From assembly GCF_017875275.1 (NCBI RefSeq), contig NZ_JAGGML010000001.1, forward strand, positions 2,501,001 to 2,565,000: 64,000 bases of DNA, read 5' to 3'. This DNA comes from Xanthobacter flavus (GTDB lineage: Bacteria > Pseudomonadota > Alphaproteobacteria > Rhizobiales > Xanthobacteraceae). The notes under the pieces were generated by a model, which was not told where the DNA came from, ran no database searches, and worked only from the letters and a program-made list of their open reading frames with translations. The position numbers and the translations under genes are program-made. This document shows positions 7,777-17,038 of the stretch, in pieces. Position 1 is the stretch's first letter. Each line of letters starts with the position of its first letter.

Positions 7777-9108
7777 GTGAGCGATGCCAATGAAGTAGCG
7801 CGAGGGCCCTGGCAATCGGAGTATCTTGCGCTGCATGATCCCGTCACCAGCCTGCCGAACCGCCTTCTCATGATGGAGTTCCTGTCCGGCGCGCTCAGCT
7901 CGCCGCAGGAAGGCAGGCGGACGCTTGCCGTGTTCGCGCTCGACATCGACAATTTCCGCCAGCTGAACGACATGTACGGCCTGGCCTCCGGTGATCTGAT
8001 CCTCGCCGAGACCGCCCGCCGGTTGCGCCGCTGCGTGCGCGACAACGACCTCGTTGCCCGCGTGGGCGCCGACGAGTTCGTGCTGGTGGCCACGGGTCTC
8101 GCCGACACGAAGGCGGTGGACGGGCTTCAGCGCCGTCTGCAGGCCGCGCTGAGCGTTCCTGTTGCCCTGCCGTCCGGCGCCGTCGCCTATCCGCAGGCCG
8201 ACATGGGCATCGCCCTCGCGCCGCTGGATGCGCAGGAACCCGACCGTCTGGTGCACTGCGCCGAGCTTGCTCTCAACCGGGCGAAGGACGAGGGGCCGGG
8301 CGCCTGCTGCTATTTCGCCGCCGACATGAACGACGAGATGGCCGGGCGCCGCACGCTGGAAGGCGACCTCCGGCGCGCCATCGTGTCGGACGAGTTCGTG
8401 CTGCTGTTCCAGCCGCGCTGCGACGCGCGCACGCTGGAACTGCTGGGTGTCGAGGCCCTGATCCGCTGGGATCATCCCCAGCTCGGCCGGCTCGCGCCGG
8501 ACGAGTTCGTGCCGATCGCCGAGAAGAGCGGGCTGGTGATTCCGCTCGGCGAATGGGTGCTGCGCAAGGCCTGCGACACCATCTCCCGCCTGCCGGAGCT
8601 GAATGTCTCGGTGAACGTCTCGGTGGTGCAGTTCCGCAACGGCGAACTGGTCGGCACCGTGGAATCCGCGCTCCGGGCCACCAGCCTGCCGGCCCACCGG
8701 CTGGAGCTGGAGATCACCGAGAGCGTGCTCATCGAGAATACGGACAAGGCCCTCGACATCCTCGAGGGGCTCAAGAAGCTGGGCGTCCGCCTCTCCATGG
8801 ACGACTTCGGCACCGGCTATTCCTCGCTCGGCTATCTGCGCACCTTCCCCTTCGATGCCCTGAAGATCGATCGCCGTTTCGTCGGCGACCTCGACCAGAG
8901 CAAGGGTGCCCTCGCCATCGTGCAGGCCATCCTCGGCCTCGGCCGGGCGCTCGGCATGCAGGTGGTGGCGGAAGGGGTGGAGACGGAGACGCAGCTCGCC
9001 GTCCTCAAGGCCGATTCCTGCGACGAGGTGCAGGGCTTCTATCTCGGCCGCCCCATGACCGAGGAGGCGCTGCGCGCCTATATCGCCGAGCGGCGCCTCG
9101 CGAGCTGA
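7777..9108 (+). CDS. GGDEF-EAL protein, probable c-di-GMP phosphodiesterase
   Basis: A 443-residue cytoplasmic protein with no sensor or membrane segment. The GGDEF domain (about 20-180) has a changed active-site signature, GADEF at 97-101, but retains an inhibitory-site RxxD (R88-D91) exactly five residues upstream. The EAL domain (about 193-440) looks intact: EAL at 226-228, DDFGTGYSSL from 342, and a late VAEGVET. It most likely degrades c-di-GMP, with the GGDEF half possibly regulatory. The start is a GTG with only a weak Shine-Dalgarno match. The nearby MshEN-bearing glycosyltransferase (17039-19162) is a possible c-di-GMP target. Confidence 0.9.
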   Translation: MSDANEVARGPWQSEYLALHDPVTSLPNRLLMMEFLSGALSSPQEGRRTLAVFALDIDNFRQLNDMYGLASGDLILAETARRLRRCVRDNDLVARVGADEFVLVATGLADTKAVDGLQRRLQAALSVPVALPSGAVAYPQADMGIALAPLDAQEPDRLVHCAELALNRAKDEGPGACCYFAADMNDEMAGRRTLEGDLRRAIVSDEFVLLFQPRCDARTLELLGVEALIRWDHPQLGRLAPDEFVPIAEKSGLVIPLGEWVLRKACDTISRLPELNVSVNVSVVQFRNGELVGTVESALRATSLPAHRLELEITESVLIENTDKALDILEGLKKLGVRLSMDDFGTGYSSLGYLRTFPFDALKIDRRFVGDLDQSKGALAIVQAILGLGRALGMQVVAEGVETETQLAVLKADSCDEVQGFYLGRPMTEEALRAYIAERRLAS

Positions 9109-9180
9109 GGGCTCAAGCTCTTTCCCCGCCGTCGCCGTCCGGCCGTTGCGAACACGCGCAGAACGGCGGGCGAATTCCGG

Positions 9181-10449
9181 TCAGTCGAGCCATGGCGCCG
9201 GTCGATCCAGCGCGATCAGCGCGGCCGGATCGACGCGCGGGCGTACCACCGCCGCCTCATCCCCGCGCACCAGCACTTCGGGCACGAGCGCGCGGGTGTT
9301 GTAGGTGCCGGACTGGACGGCGCCATAGGCGCCCGCCGTCATCACCGCGAGGAGGTCGCCAGGCTGCACCTCCGGCAGCGGCCGGTCGAGGGCGAGGAAA
9401 TCGCCGGTCTCGCACACCGGCCCGACCACGTCGGCCACCACCATGGCGGCGTCGGCCGCGGGCTCGGCCACGGGCAGGATGTCGTGGTGGGCCTCGTAGA
9501 GGGTGGGGCGGATGAGGTCGTTCATGGCGGCGTCCACCACCACGAAGGTCTTGCCCTCGCCCTTCTTCACATAGATCACCCGGGTGACGAGGATGCCCGC
9601 GTTGGCCACCAGCATGCGGCCCATCTCGAACACCAGCGGCAGCTTGATGTCGCCGAGCGCCCGGCCCACCACCTCGGCATAGGCGGCGGGGGAGGGGGGG
9701 ATGGGGTCGGAAGCCGCGTAAGGCACGCCGAGGCCGCCGCCGAGGTCCATGTGGTGCAGCCTGTGGCCGGCGGCCATCAGGTCGCGCGCCAGCTCCGCCA
9801 GCAGCGTCACCGCATTCTCGAACGGCGCCATGTCGGTGATCTGGCTGCCGATGTGCATGTCCACGCCGGTGATGGCGAGGCCGGGCAGGCGGGCGGCGTA
9901 ATCATACACCTCCCGGGCGCGGGAGATGGGGATGCCGAACTTGGTGGCCGACTTGCCGGTGGAGATCTTCTTGTGGGTCTTCGCGTCCACGTCCGGATTG
10001 ACGCGGATGGAGACCGGCGCCTTCACGCCCTTCGAGACCGCGACCTGCGACAAGGCGTCAAGCTCCGGCTCGCTCTCCACGTTGAAGCACAGGATGCCGG
10101 CATCGAGCGCCTGCGTCATCTCCTCGCGCGTCTTGCCGACGCCGGAGAAGACGATGCGCTGTCCGGGCACGCCGGCGGCGCGCGCGCGCATCAGCTCACC
10201 GGCGGAAACGATGTCCGCCCCCGCGCCGAGCCGGCCGAGGGTGGAGATGACCGACTGGTTGGAATTGGCCTTCAGCGCGTAGCACAGCAGCACGTCGCGG
10301 CCGGCGAACGCCTCCATGAACACGCGGTAGTGCCGCTCCAGCGTGGCGGTGGCATAGCAATAGAAGGGCGTGCCCACCTCGGCGGCGAGCCGGGTCAGGT
10401 CCACGTCCTCGGCATGGAGGCGGCCGTTGCGATAATCGAAATGGTGCAT
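9181..10449 (-). CDS. lysA: Diaminopimelate decarboxylase
   Basis: PLP enzyme making L-lysine from meso-diaminopimelate, the last step of lysine synthesis. It has 422 residues, the usual length. K60 in CYALKANSNQ is the PLP lysine; GGGLGVPY provides the phosphate-binding glycines and GPVCETGDFLA carries the active-site cysteine-glutamate pair donated across the dimer. It is the last gene of argH-lptM-lysA on this strand, an order widespread in alphaproteobacteria. Confidence 0.96.
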   Translation of the reverse strand: MHHFDYRNGRLHAEDVDLTRLAAEVGTPFYCYATATLERHYRVFMEAFAGRDVLLCYALKANSNQSVISTLGRLGAGADIVSAGELMRARAAGVPGQRIVFSGVGKTREEMTQALDAGILCFNVESEPELDALSQVAVSKGVKAPVSIRVNPDVDAKTHKKISTGKSATKFGIPISRAREVYDYAARLPGLAITGVDMHIGSQITDMAPFENAVTLLAELARDLMAAGHRLHHMDLGGGLGVPYAASDPIPPSPAAYAEVVGRALGDIKLPLVFEMGRMLVANAGILVTRVIYVKKGEGKTFVVVDAAMNDLIRPTLYEAHHDILPVAEPAADAAMVVADVVGPVCETGDFLALDRPLPEVQPGDLLAVMTAGAYGAVQSGTYNTRALVPEVLVRGDEAAVVRPRVDPAALIALDRPAPWLD

Positions 10450-10574
10450 CGGGGCGGCTTGTCGAAGGCTCGTTCCGCGCGCCGGCCGGGGGCGGCGCCG
10501 TCAGGCGTGCGCGGGTGGGCGAGGAAGGGTTGCTGTGTGGAAGGGCCGTTCGGCCCGGCCTTCCGGCCTGCGGG

Positions 10575-10889
10575 TCAGAGCAGGCCGTCGATGAGGAGCG
10601 GCTGGTCGGGGCGATCGATGCCCTGCAGCAGCTTCTGGGAGCTGTTGGTGCCGGTGGTCTTCTTCTTCTCCCAGGAGGCGTGCGGAACGGCGCTCTCGTT
10701 GAATTCCGCTGCGGTCTTGGGGGCCGTGTAGGAGGTGCTCGCATCGCCGGAAGCCGCTGCCGTGGTGGCCGGCTTCGGCGGGGGGGCGGCGGCATGGGCG
10801 CCGGGCGGGGGCTCCAGCGGACCCTTCACCCCGCACGCCGCGAGGGCGAGGGTGCCGCAGAGGGCCATAAGGGTCGCAAGGGATCGCAT
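10575..10889 (-). CDS. lptM: Small lipoprotein LptM-like (YifL family)
   Basis: A 104-residue secreted lipoprotein. A short positively charged start and hydrophobic stretch end in the lipobox LALAAC with C19 as lipidation site, followed at once by the family hallmark GVKGPLEPP. LptM-like proteins assist LptD maturation in the lipopolysaccharide translocon; the C-terminal part here is longer, alanine/threonine-rich and low in complexity. ATG 10904 (five residues longer) is an equally possible start. It lies between argH and lysA, its usual place. Confidence 0.75.
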   Translation of the reverse strand: MRSLATLMALCGTLALAACGVKGPLEPPPGAHAAAPPPKPATTAAASGDASTSYTAPKTAAEFNESAVPHASWEKKKTTGTNSSQKLLQGIDRPDQPLLIDGLL

Positions 10890-10986
10890 CTTCGTCCGTG
10901 CCATTGGCATCAATGTTGGCGACACTATAGCCCGCGCTGCGGCAAAGGCGAGCCCCCGGCGCAGCGGGGGCTTCCTCCGGCCGGCA

Positions 10987-12384
10987 TCAGGCCGCGTCCG
11001 GGGCGGCCCCGAGGCGCTTCAGCCAGCGCCGCGCCTGAGCGCGCACCCGCTGCGGCGCGGTGCCGCCATAGCTGGTGCGGCTGCGCACCGAGCGCACCAC
11101 GGACAGTACGGAGAACACGTCGCCGGTGATGCGCTTGTCCACCGCCTGCATCTCTTCGAGCGACACCTTGTGCAGCGCAATGCCGCGGTCCGAGGCCAGA
11201 GCCACGATGCGTCCCGTGATGTGGTGCGCCTCGCGGAACGGGATGTTCAGCGCCCGCACCAGCCAGTCGGCGAGGTCGGTGGCGGTGGAATAGCCCTGGC
11301 CGGCGGCGGCGGCCATGCGCTTCTCGTCGGGCACCATGTCGCGGACCATGCCGGCGGAGGCGGCGATCACCAAGGAGAGGGCGGAGAAGGCATCGAACGC
11401 GCCTTCCTTGTCCTCCTGCATGTCCTTGGCATAGGCCAAAGGCAGGCCCTTCATCACCACGAGGATGCCGGTGAGCGCGCCGATAATGCGCCCGGCCTTG
11501 GCGCGCACCAGCTCGGCGGCATCGGGGTTGCGCTTCTGCGGCATGATGGACGAGCCGGTGGTGAAGGCATCCGACAGCTTCACCAGCGCGAAGGAGGGCG
11601 AGGTCCAGATCACCACCTCCTCGGCAAAACGCGAGAGGTGGATGGCGCAGATGGACGCCGCCGAGAGCGTCTCCATCACGAAGTCGCGGTCGGAGACGGC
11701 ATCGAGCGAATTGGCGGTGGGCCGGTCGAAGCCGAGCGCGGCGGCGGTCGCCTCGCGATCGATGGGGAAGGAGGTGCCGGCCAGCGCCGCCGAGCCCAGC
11801 GGGCATTCATTGAGGCGCTTCCTCGCATCGGCGAAGCGGCTGCGGTCGCGTGCCACCATTTCCACATAGGCCATCAGATGGTGGCCGAAGGTCACCGGCT
11901 GGGCGGTCTGCAGATGGGTGAACCCGGGCATGACGGTCGCGGCGTGTTCAAGCGCCTTCTCCGCCAGCGCGCGCTGGAGGTCGGCCAATTGCGCATCGAG
12001 GGCGTCCACCGTGTCGCGCACGTAGAGGCGGAAGTCGGTGGCCACCTGGTCGTTGCGCGAGCGGGCTGTGTGGAGGCGCCCGGCGGGGGCGCCGATGAGT
12101 TCGGCGAGGCGCGATTCCACGTTCATGTGGATGTCCTCCAGCTCGCGCCGGAAGGAGAACTTGCCCGCCTCGATCTCTGACAGGATCGTGTCTAGACCCT
12201 TGGTGATCTTCTGGGCATCTTTCGCCGCCACGATGCCCTGGGCGGCCAGCATGGCCGCGTGCGCCTTGGAACCGGCGATATCCTGCGCATAAAGACGCTG
12301 GTCGAAGCCGATGGAGGCGTTGATCTCCTCCATGATGGCGTCGGGGGCAGTGCTGAAGCGCCCGCCCCACATCTTGTTGCTCAT
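10987..12384 (-). CDS. argH: Argininosuccinate lyase
   Basis: Splits argininosuccinate into arginine and fumarate. The 465-residue protein begins [11 protein letters not shown], typical of the family, and contains the fumarase/aspartase-superfamily signature [12 protein letters not shown] and the HTARSRNDQ segment. It heads the argH-lptM-lysA group. Its start codon lies close to and divergent from tlpA, leaving less than 20 bases between the two preferred starts, so the promoters must overlap the opposite coding regions. Confidence 0.97.
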   Translation of the reverse strand: MSNKMWGGRFSTAPDAIMEEINASIGFDQRLYAQDIAGSKAHAAMLAAQGIVAAKDAQKITKGLDTILSEIEAGKFSFRRELEDIHMNVESRLAELIGAPAGRLHTARSRNDQVATDFRLYVRDTVDALDAQLADLQRALAEKALEHAATVMPGFTHLQTAQPVTFGHHLMAYVEMVARDRSRFADARKRLNECPLGSAALAGTSFPIDREATAAALGFDRPTANSLDAVSDRDFVMETLSAASICAIHLSRFAEEVVIWTSPSFALVKLSDAFTTGSSIMPQKRNPDAAELVRAKAGRIIGALTGILVVMKGLPLAYAKDMQEDKEGAFDAFSALSLVIAASAGMVRDMVPDEKRMAAAAGQGYSTATDLADWLVRALNIPFREAHHITGRIVALASDRGIALHKVSLEEMQAVDKRITGDVFSVLSVVRSVRSRTSYGGTAPQRVRAQARRWLKRLGAAPDAA

Positions 12385-12400
12385 GACGGACCCTCCGGTG

Positions 12401-13201
12401 ATGACGAATGCCGACGACAGCCGCGCGACAGACCCTCAGAACACGGCAACCGGCCCCGCGCCGGGCGCGCCGGTGGCGAGGCGCTCTTCCGCGGTGAGGA
12501 CGATCGGCGTGGTCGCGCTGGCGACGCTCGCAGGCGCCGTGGCCGGCGCGCTCGCCCTATACGGGATGAACCGCCTTCCCGGCAATGCACCGCAGGGCCA
12601 GAGCGTCGCGAACGTGCCGGCGGCGGCCCCGCTGGCCGGCGCCGCAGACCCCGCCTGCGCCGGAACCGTGGAGCGGGTCCGGGCCTTCGCGCCCCTCGCG
12701 AAAGGCGAGCTGGCTGCGCTGGCGCTGGCCACCGAGCCGCGCCGCCTGCCGCCCCTCACCTTCGCCGATGCTTCCGGCAAGCCCGTGACGCTGGCCGACT
12801 TCAAGGGCCGGGTGGTGCTGCTCAATCTCTGGGCCACCTGGTGCGTGCCCTGCCGCAAGGAGATGCCGGCTCTCGACCATCTGGAGAAGAGGCTTGGCGG
12901 GCCCGACTTCGCCGTGGTGGCGGTCAATCTGGATACGCGCGACCCCGACAAGCCGAAGGCCTTCCTCTCAGAGATCGGCGTCAACAGCCTCGCTTTCTAT
13001 GCTGATCCCGCCACCAAGACATTCCAGGCCCTGCGCGGGGTGGGGCGCGGCTTCGGCCTGCCCACCACCCTCCTGATCGACCGCAACGGCTGCGAGATGG
13101 CCTATCTGGCCGGCCCGGCGGAATGGGGCGGTGCCGATGCCGAGGCGCTGGTGAAAGCCGCCATCGGGGCCGGCCGCGCCGATGCCGGTGCCGCCCGATA
13201 A
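12401..13201 (+). CDS. tlpA: Membrane-anchored thioredoxin-like protein TlpA
   Basis: A 266-residue periplasmic thiol reductase with an N-terminal membrane anchor (about residues 34-55) and a thioredoxin fold containing the active site WCVPC (C148, C151) and a later cis-proline loop GLPTTLLID. In Bradyrhizobium TlpA reduces the copper chaperone ScoI and subunit CoxB for cytochrome oxidase assembly. Divergence from argH is common in Hyphomicrobiales. The start is uncertain: ATG 12401 is preferred over ATG 12383, which would overlap the argH start codon; neither has a strong Shine-Dalgarno sequence. Confidence 0.9.
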   Translation: MTNADDSRATDPQNTATGPAPGAPVARRSSAVRTIGVVALATLAGAVAGALALYGMNRLPGNAPQGQSVANVPAAAPLAGAADPACAGTVERVRAFAPLAKGELAALALATEPRRLPPLTFADASGKPVTLADFKGRVVLLNLWATWCVPCRKEMPALDHLEKRLGGPDFAVVAVNLDTRDPDKPKAFLSEIGVNSLAFYADPATKTFQALRGVGRGFGLPTTLLIDRNGCEMAYLAGPAEWGGADAEALVKAAIGAGRADAGAAR

Positions 13202-13436
13202 GCTGGAGCGGGGCGGATTAGGATACCTATTTCCGGGCGCCCGGCCATTCCCAATCTGCTAAAATATCGACCCGCTTAAATCTCTCGCAACCTTCGGGCG
13301 GCACAGTAGCGCTGCAACCTGAGGGATGGGGAATCTCCGTGCGGGCGGCCCTCGGGTGCCGTGGTGCCGTTTACCTTCCTTTCACTCATGTTTCATTTGC
13401 GCGCCCGGAGCTGGTATATCTTGCTCTTGACAGCGT

Positions 13437-14681
13437 GTGCCTACACGCGAAGTCAAGATCGAATCATTGGTACAGCCTTTGAAAATATTATCGATTTTCG
13501 GCACACGGCCCGAAGCGATCAAGATGGCGCCCCTGGTTCAGGCTTTGAACCGGGAACCGGCCGTGCAGTCGCTCGTCTGTGTGACCGGACAGCACCGGGA
13601 GATGCTGGACCAGGTTTTGCGCCTTTTCGACCTCTCGCCCGACTTCGATCTTGGCCTTATGTCTCACAATCAGGGGTTGAATGATCTGGCCGGTGGAGCG
13701 CTGACCGCCATCGACCGCGTGCTCGATGAGGTCAGGCCCGACCGCGTGCTCGTCCACGGGGACACGACGACCGCCATGGCCGCCGCACTCGCCGCCTTCC
13801 ACCGGCGCATTCCGGTGGGACATGTGGAGGCGGGCCTGCGCACCTATCACCTCGGCCAGCCGTTCCCCGAGGAGATGAACCGCCGCATCGTCGATCTGTG
13901 CAGCGACCTCCTGTTCGCGCCCACCCCCGGCTCCCGCGACAACCTCCTGTCGGAGCAACTGGAGGGGCAGGTGTTCGTCACCGGAAACACGGTGATCGAC
14001 GCCCTGCAGGCGATTCAGCACCGCCTCGACGCCGATCCCGGCCTGCGTGCCGCCCTCGACGCCGATTTGCCGCAGCTCGATCCGCGCCATCGCATCCTGC
14101 TTGTGACGGGGCACCGGCGGGAGAATTTCGGCGAGGGCTTCCGCACCATCTGCGAGGCCCTGGACCAGATCGCCGACCGCGGCGACGTGGAAATCGTCTA
14201 TCCCGTCCACCTCAATCCCAACGTCAAGGGTCCGGTGACGGCGGCGCTTGCCGGCCGGCCCAATGTGCATCTCGTGCCGCCGCTCGACTATTTGCCGTTC
14301 CAGCGGCTGATGCAGCGCAGCCATCTCGTGCTCACCGATTCCGGTGGCGTGCAGGAGGAGGCGCCCGCGCTGGGCAAGCCCGTCCTCGTCATGCGCGAGG
14401 TGACGGAACGCCCGGAGGCGGTCCATGCCGGCACGGTCCAGCTCGTCGGCACGGGACGCGCCGACATCGTCAACGCGGTGACCCGCCTTCTCGACGACTC
14501 GGCGGCCTATGCGGCCTATGCCGGGCGCATCAATCCCTACGGCGACGGGCATGCCTGCCGCCGGATCGTGGACTGCATCTGCGGGCGGCCGGTGCAGGAA
14601 TTTTCCCCTCTGCCCTTCCCGCCTGCCGCGTCCGCCCCTCGGCGCCCCGCCGGCCTCGACGCCCTGCTCGTGAGAGACTGA
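13437..14681 (+). CDS. wecB: UDP-N-acetylglucosamine 2-epimerase (non-hydrolysing)
   Basis: Interconverts UDP-GlcNAc and UDP-ManNAc. The 414 residues show the family landmarks GTRPEAIKMAP near the start, GHVEAGLRT, PEEMNRRIVD, VTGHRRENFG and DSGGVQEEAP. It opens a tight gene group: only one base separates it from the BcsB-like gene, so UDP-ManNAc is probably used by the encoded glycosyltransferase. The start is unclear: GTG 13437 has no good Shine-Dalgarno sequence, and a TTG just before KILSIFG is an alternative. The proline-rich C-terminal tail after about 395 is not part of the fold. Confidence 0.93.
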   Translation: MPTREVKIESLVQPLKILSIFGTRPEAIKMAPLVQALNREPAVQSLVCVTGQHREMLDQVLRLFDLSPDFDLGLMSHNQGLNDLAGGALTAIDRVLDEVRPDRVLVHGDTTTAMAAALAAFHRRIPVGHVEAGLRTYHLGQPFPEEMNRRIVDLCSDLLFAPTPGSRDNLLSEQLEGQVFVTGNTVIDALQAIQHRLDADPGLRAALDADLPQLDPRHRILLVTGHRRENFGEGFRTICEALDQIADRGDVEIVYPVHLNPNVKGPVTAALAGRPNVHLVPPLDYLPFQRLMQRSHLVLTDSGGVQEEAPALGKPVLVMREVTERPEAVHAGTVQLVGTGRADIVNAVTRLLDDSAAYAAYAGRINPYGDGHACRRIVDCICGRPVQEFSPLPFPPAASAPRRPAGLDALLVRD

Positions 14682-14682
14682 C

Positions 14683-17019
14683 ATGCGACACGTTCCCTCC
14701 CTCATCGCCCGTGGCGGGGCCGCCCGGGGCCGCGCCGCGCGGCGGATTCCGACATTCGCCGCCGCGCTCGTCTTGCCGGTGACCCTGCTTGCGGCCTGGC
14801 CGGCCGCGGCCCAGTCGCGCACGCCGGCACCCGTCGTCGCGCAGGCGCCTGCCGCGCAGATGCCGATCGTGCCGCAGCCGGTCCCGGCCTATGTGCCGCC
14901 GGTGGATCCGATCCTCTCGGCGATCCAGGAGCGGGCGGCCGACAGCCGCGTGACACGGTCCGTCACCCTCGGAGACCTGGGCATCGAGGGACCCGTCGTG
15001 CTGCAGGGCATGGACGCCCGCCGCGACATCTATCTGCCCGTGCCCGCCGGCGTTGCGCTCGAAAATGCCTCGATCGCGGTCGACGGCGAGTATCTGCGCG
15101 GCGACGGCGGCCGCACCACCATGGTGCTCTCGGTGGACGGCACGCCCGTCTACTCGCGGCGCCTGGAAGGCGACACCGGCAGCGCCAGCGCCACGGTGGC
15201 GGTGGACAACCGGCCGCGCGACACCGGCTTCGTGCGGTTCGGCACCGCCTGGTCGTCGGTGATCGGCGAGGCGCTCTGCGCCGACGAGCGCGGCATCGGC
15301 AACGTGCTGAAGCTGCGTCCCTCCACCCGCTTCACCTACAGCTTTGACGCCGGGCAGGTGCGCACCCTCGCCACCGCCTGGAGTGGCATGCCCGGCTCGG
15401 GCGCGCTTCTGGTGGCCGGCGGCACCCTGTCCAAGGACACCTACGACACCGCCTGGCGCCTCGGCCTCGCGCTCGAAACCGCCGGCAAGCGCCTGGTGGT
15501 GAAGACGCTGCCTTCCATCGGCGACGAGGTGGACCTTTCCAATCTCGACGTGCCGGCGTCGCTGCGCGCCGTCGCCCCCTTCTCCAGCTTCGTGGGCGTC
15601 AGGAGCTACCGTATCCGCGATGCGTCCGAACTCGGCGCTCTGCTGGTTCTGCCCGGCTCGCCGCTCGGCGCGGACGTGGCGGTGGCGGACGTGGCTCTTC
15701 TCTCGGGCATCCGTGGTGCCCTCGACGCGCTCGGCGCGCGCCTGGGGACGGCCTCCGCCGCCTTCACCGAATGGCGCGGCAAGTCGGCGAGCCTCGGCTC
15801 CGCGACCATCGCTCCCGATGAGGTGAGCCTGCAGTTCCTCGCCGGACGCCCGATCATCGCGGTCGGCGGCGCCGCGGGCGGCAAGGCCACCCAGCTGTTC
15901 GACGGCTTCTGGCGGACCTCGCTGACCTCCGGCTCGGTCATGATCCGGGCTGTGGACGCGGGCGCCGACCGGCCCTCCTCCGTGCTGCTCAACACCCTCG
16001 GCCCGACCGAAGGCAATCTCGACGTTCTCGCCCGCGGCGACTGGGTGGTGACGTTCGATCTCGCCGCGGCCACCGGTGGCCGCAGCCTGCCGAGCCGCCT
16101 CAACCTCGATGTCGCGGCCGCGCCCGGCGCCTCCACCTCGGAACCCGTGGCGGCGGTCTTCCTCAACGACGTGCTTCTGGCGGCCAAGCGGCTCGATGCC
16201 AACGGCCACCCCGAGCACATCTCCGCCGCCGTCCCGCCCTACGCGCTGGCCGCCCGCAACGTCCTGCGCGTGACCTTCCAGCGCCAGCCGGTGAGCGACC
16301 GCTGCCGCGAGACGCCCCAGGCCTTCCCGGTCTCGGTGCTGCCCACCAGCCATTTCGAGCTGGGCGGCGCGGCTCCGAGCGGCGACTTCCTGGGCGTGAT
16401 CTCGGCCATGGCCGCGGGCGGCAAGCTGCTTGTGCCGGACTCCTATCTCGCCACCGCCAAGGCGAGCCTTCCGCGCGTGGTGCGCGCCGCCGCGGCGGCC
16501 GGCATGCCCGCAGGCACGAGCACCTTCGAGGTGGCCTCCCTCGGCACCCCGTTCCGCGCCACCGGCGGCTTCCTCGCCCTCGATGTGCCGGTCCAGGGCG
16601 TGACGGCGAAGGCGAAGGTGGACGGCGACCGTCTCATCGTCGGCACCGACGAGCGGGCCCGCCTGCTCGACATCACCGGCCTCAGGAACGTGGCCTTGGT
16701 GCAGGCGGTCCGCGGCGACGATGCCCGCGGCATCCTGTGGCAGAGCATCGGGCCGGTGGCGATGACGCCCGCCAAGCCGGTGCGCCTGTCGAAGGGTGAC
16801 GTGGCCCTTGTGGGTGTCGACGGCACGCTGACCGAACTCACCGCCTCGGGCGCCGCGCCCGGCACCGTCCGTGTCGCCGACACCGACGGCCCGGCCGGCA
16901 CCCTTCAGCGCCTGTGGCAGAACTCGTCGGACTGGGGCCTGCCGCTCGGCATCGGCGCCGCCGCCCTGTTCTTCCTGCTGCTGATCCGCGCCTCGCAGGT
17001 GCGGCGCCGCGGCAACTGA
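14683..17019 (+). CDS. BcsB-like periplasmic polysaccharide synthase subunit
   Basis: A 778-residue exported protein with a signal peptide (about 1-44, ending AAWPAAAQS), a proline/alanine linker, long beta-rich domains and one C-terminal transmembrane helix (about 752-771) followed by the basic tail RASQVRRRGN. This is the architecture of BcsB, the periplasmic cellulose-synthase partner that binds the nascent glycan and anchors to the synthase. Repeated carbohydrate-binding/flavodoxin-like layout is suggested but similarity to true BcsB is moderate by eye. No BcsA (PilZ) is nearby; the partner is the NfrB-like enzyme 19 bases downstream. Confidence 0.75.
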   Translation: MRHVPSLIARGGAARGRAARRIPTFAAALVLPVTLLAAWPAAAQSRTPAPVVAQAPAAQMPIVPQPVPAYVPPVDPILSAIQERAADSRVTRSVTLGDLGIEGPVVLQGMDARRDIYLPVPAGVALENASIAVDGEYLRGDGGRTTMVLSVDGTPVYSRRLEGDTGSASATVAVDNRPRDTGFVRFGTAWSSVIGEALCADERGIGNVLKLRPSTRFTYSFDAGQVRTLATAWSGMPGSGALLVAGGTLSKDTYDTAWRLGLALETAGKRLVVKTLPSIGDEVDLSNLDVPASLRAVAPFSSFVGVRSYRIRDASELGALLVLPGSPLGADVAVADVALLSGIRGALDALGARLGTASAAFTEWRGKSASLGSATIAPDEVSLQFLAGRPIIAVGGAAGGKATQLFDGFWRTSLTSGSVMIRAVDAGADRPSSVLLNTLGPTEGNLDVLARGDWVVTFDLAAATGGRSLPSRLNLDVAAAPGASTSEPVAAVFLNDVLLAAKRLDANGHPEHISAAVPPYALAARNVLRVTFQRQPVSDRCRETPQAFPVSVLPTSHFELGGAAPSGDFLGVISAMAAGGKLLVPDSYLATAKASLPRVVRAAAAAGMPAGTSTFEVASLGTPFRATGGFLALDVPVQGVTAKAKVDGDRLIVGTDERARLLDITGLRNVALVQAVRGDDARGILWQSIGPVAMTPAKPVRLSKGDVALVGVDGTLTELTASGAAPGTVRVADTDGPAGTLQRLWQNSSDWGLPLGIGAAALFFLLLIRASQVRRRGN

Positions 17020-17038
17020 CCGGATCGGGACCGCCCCC

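Noticed and set aside
7571-7780. 69-codon open frame before the GGDEF-EAL gene
   Set aside because: No Shine-Dalgarno sequence, arginine-rich low-information product and overlap with the GTG start of the next gene; treated as noncoding.
4812-8108. Very long open frame on the minus strand (over 1000 codons)
   Set aside because: It is antisense to the Pat-like gene; the protein is rich in histidine, arginine and glycine with no domain, as expected for a shadow frame in GC-rich DNA. Similar antisense frames at 2121-3638, 14530-17040 and 16838-19366 were dropped for the same reason.
13427-13432. TTGACA as a -35 box for the epimerase gene
   Set aside because: No -10-like sequence occurs 16-18 bases downstream, and the start would fall inside the chosen reading frame.
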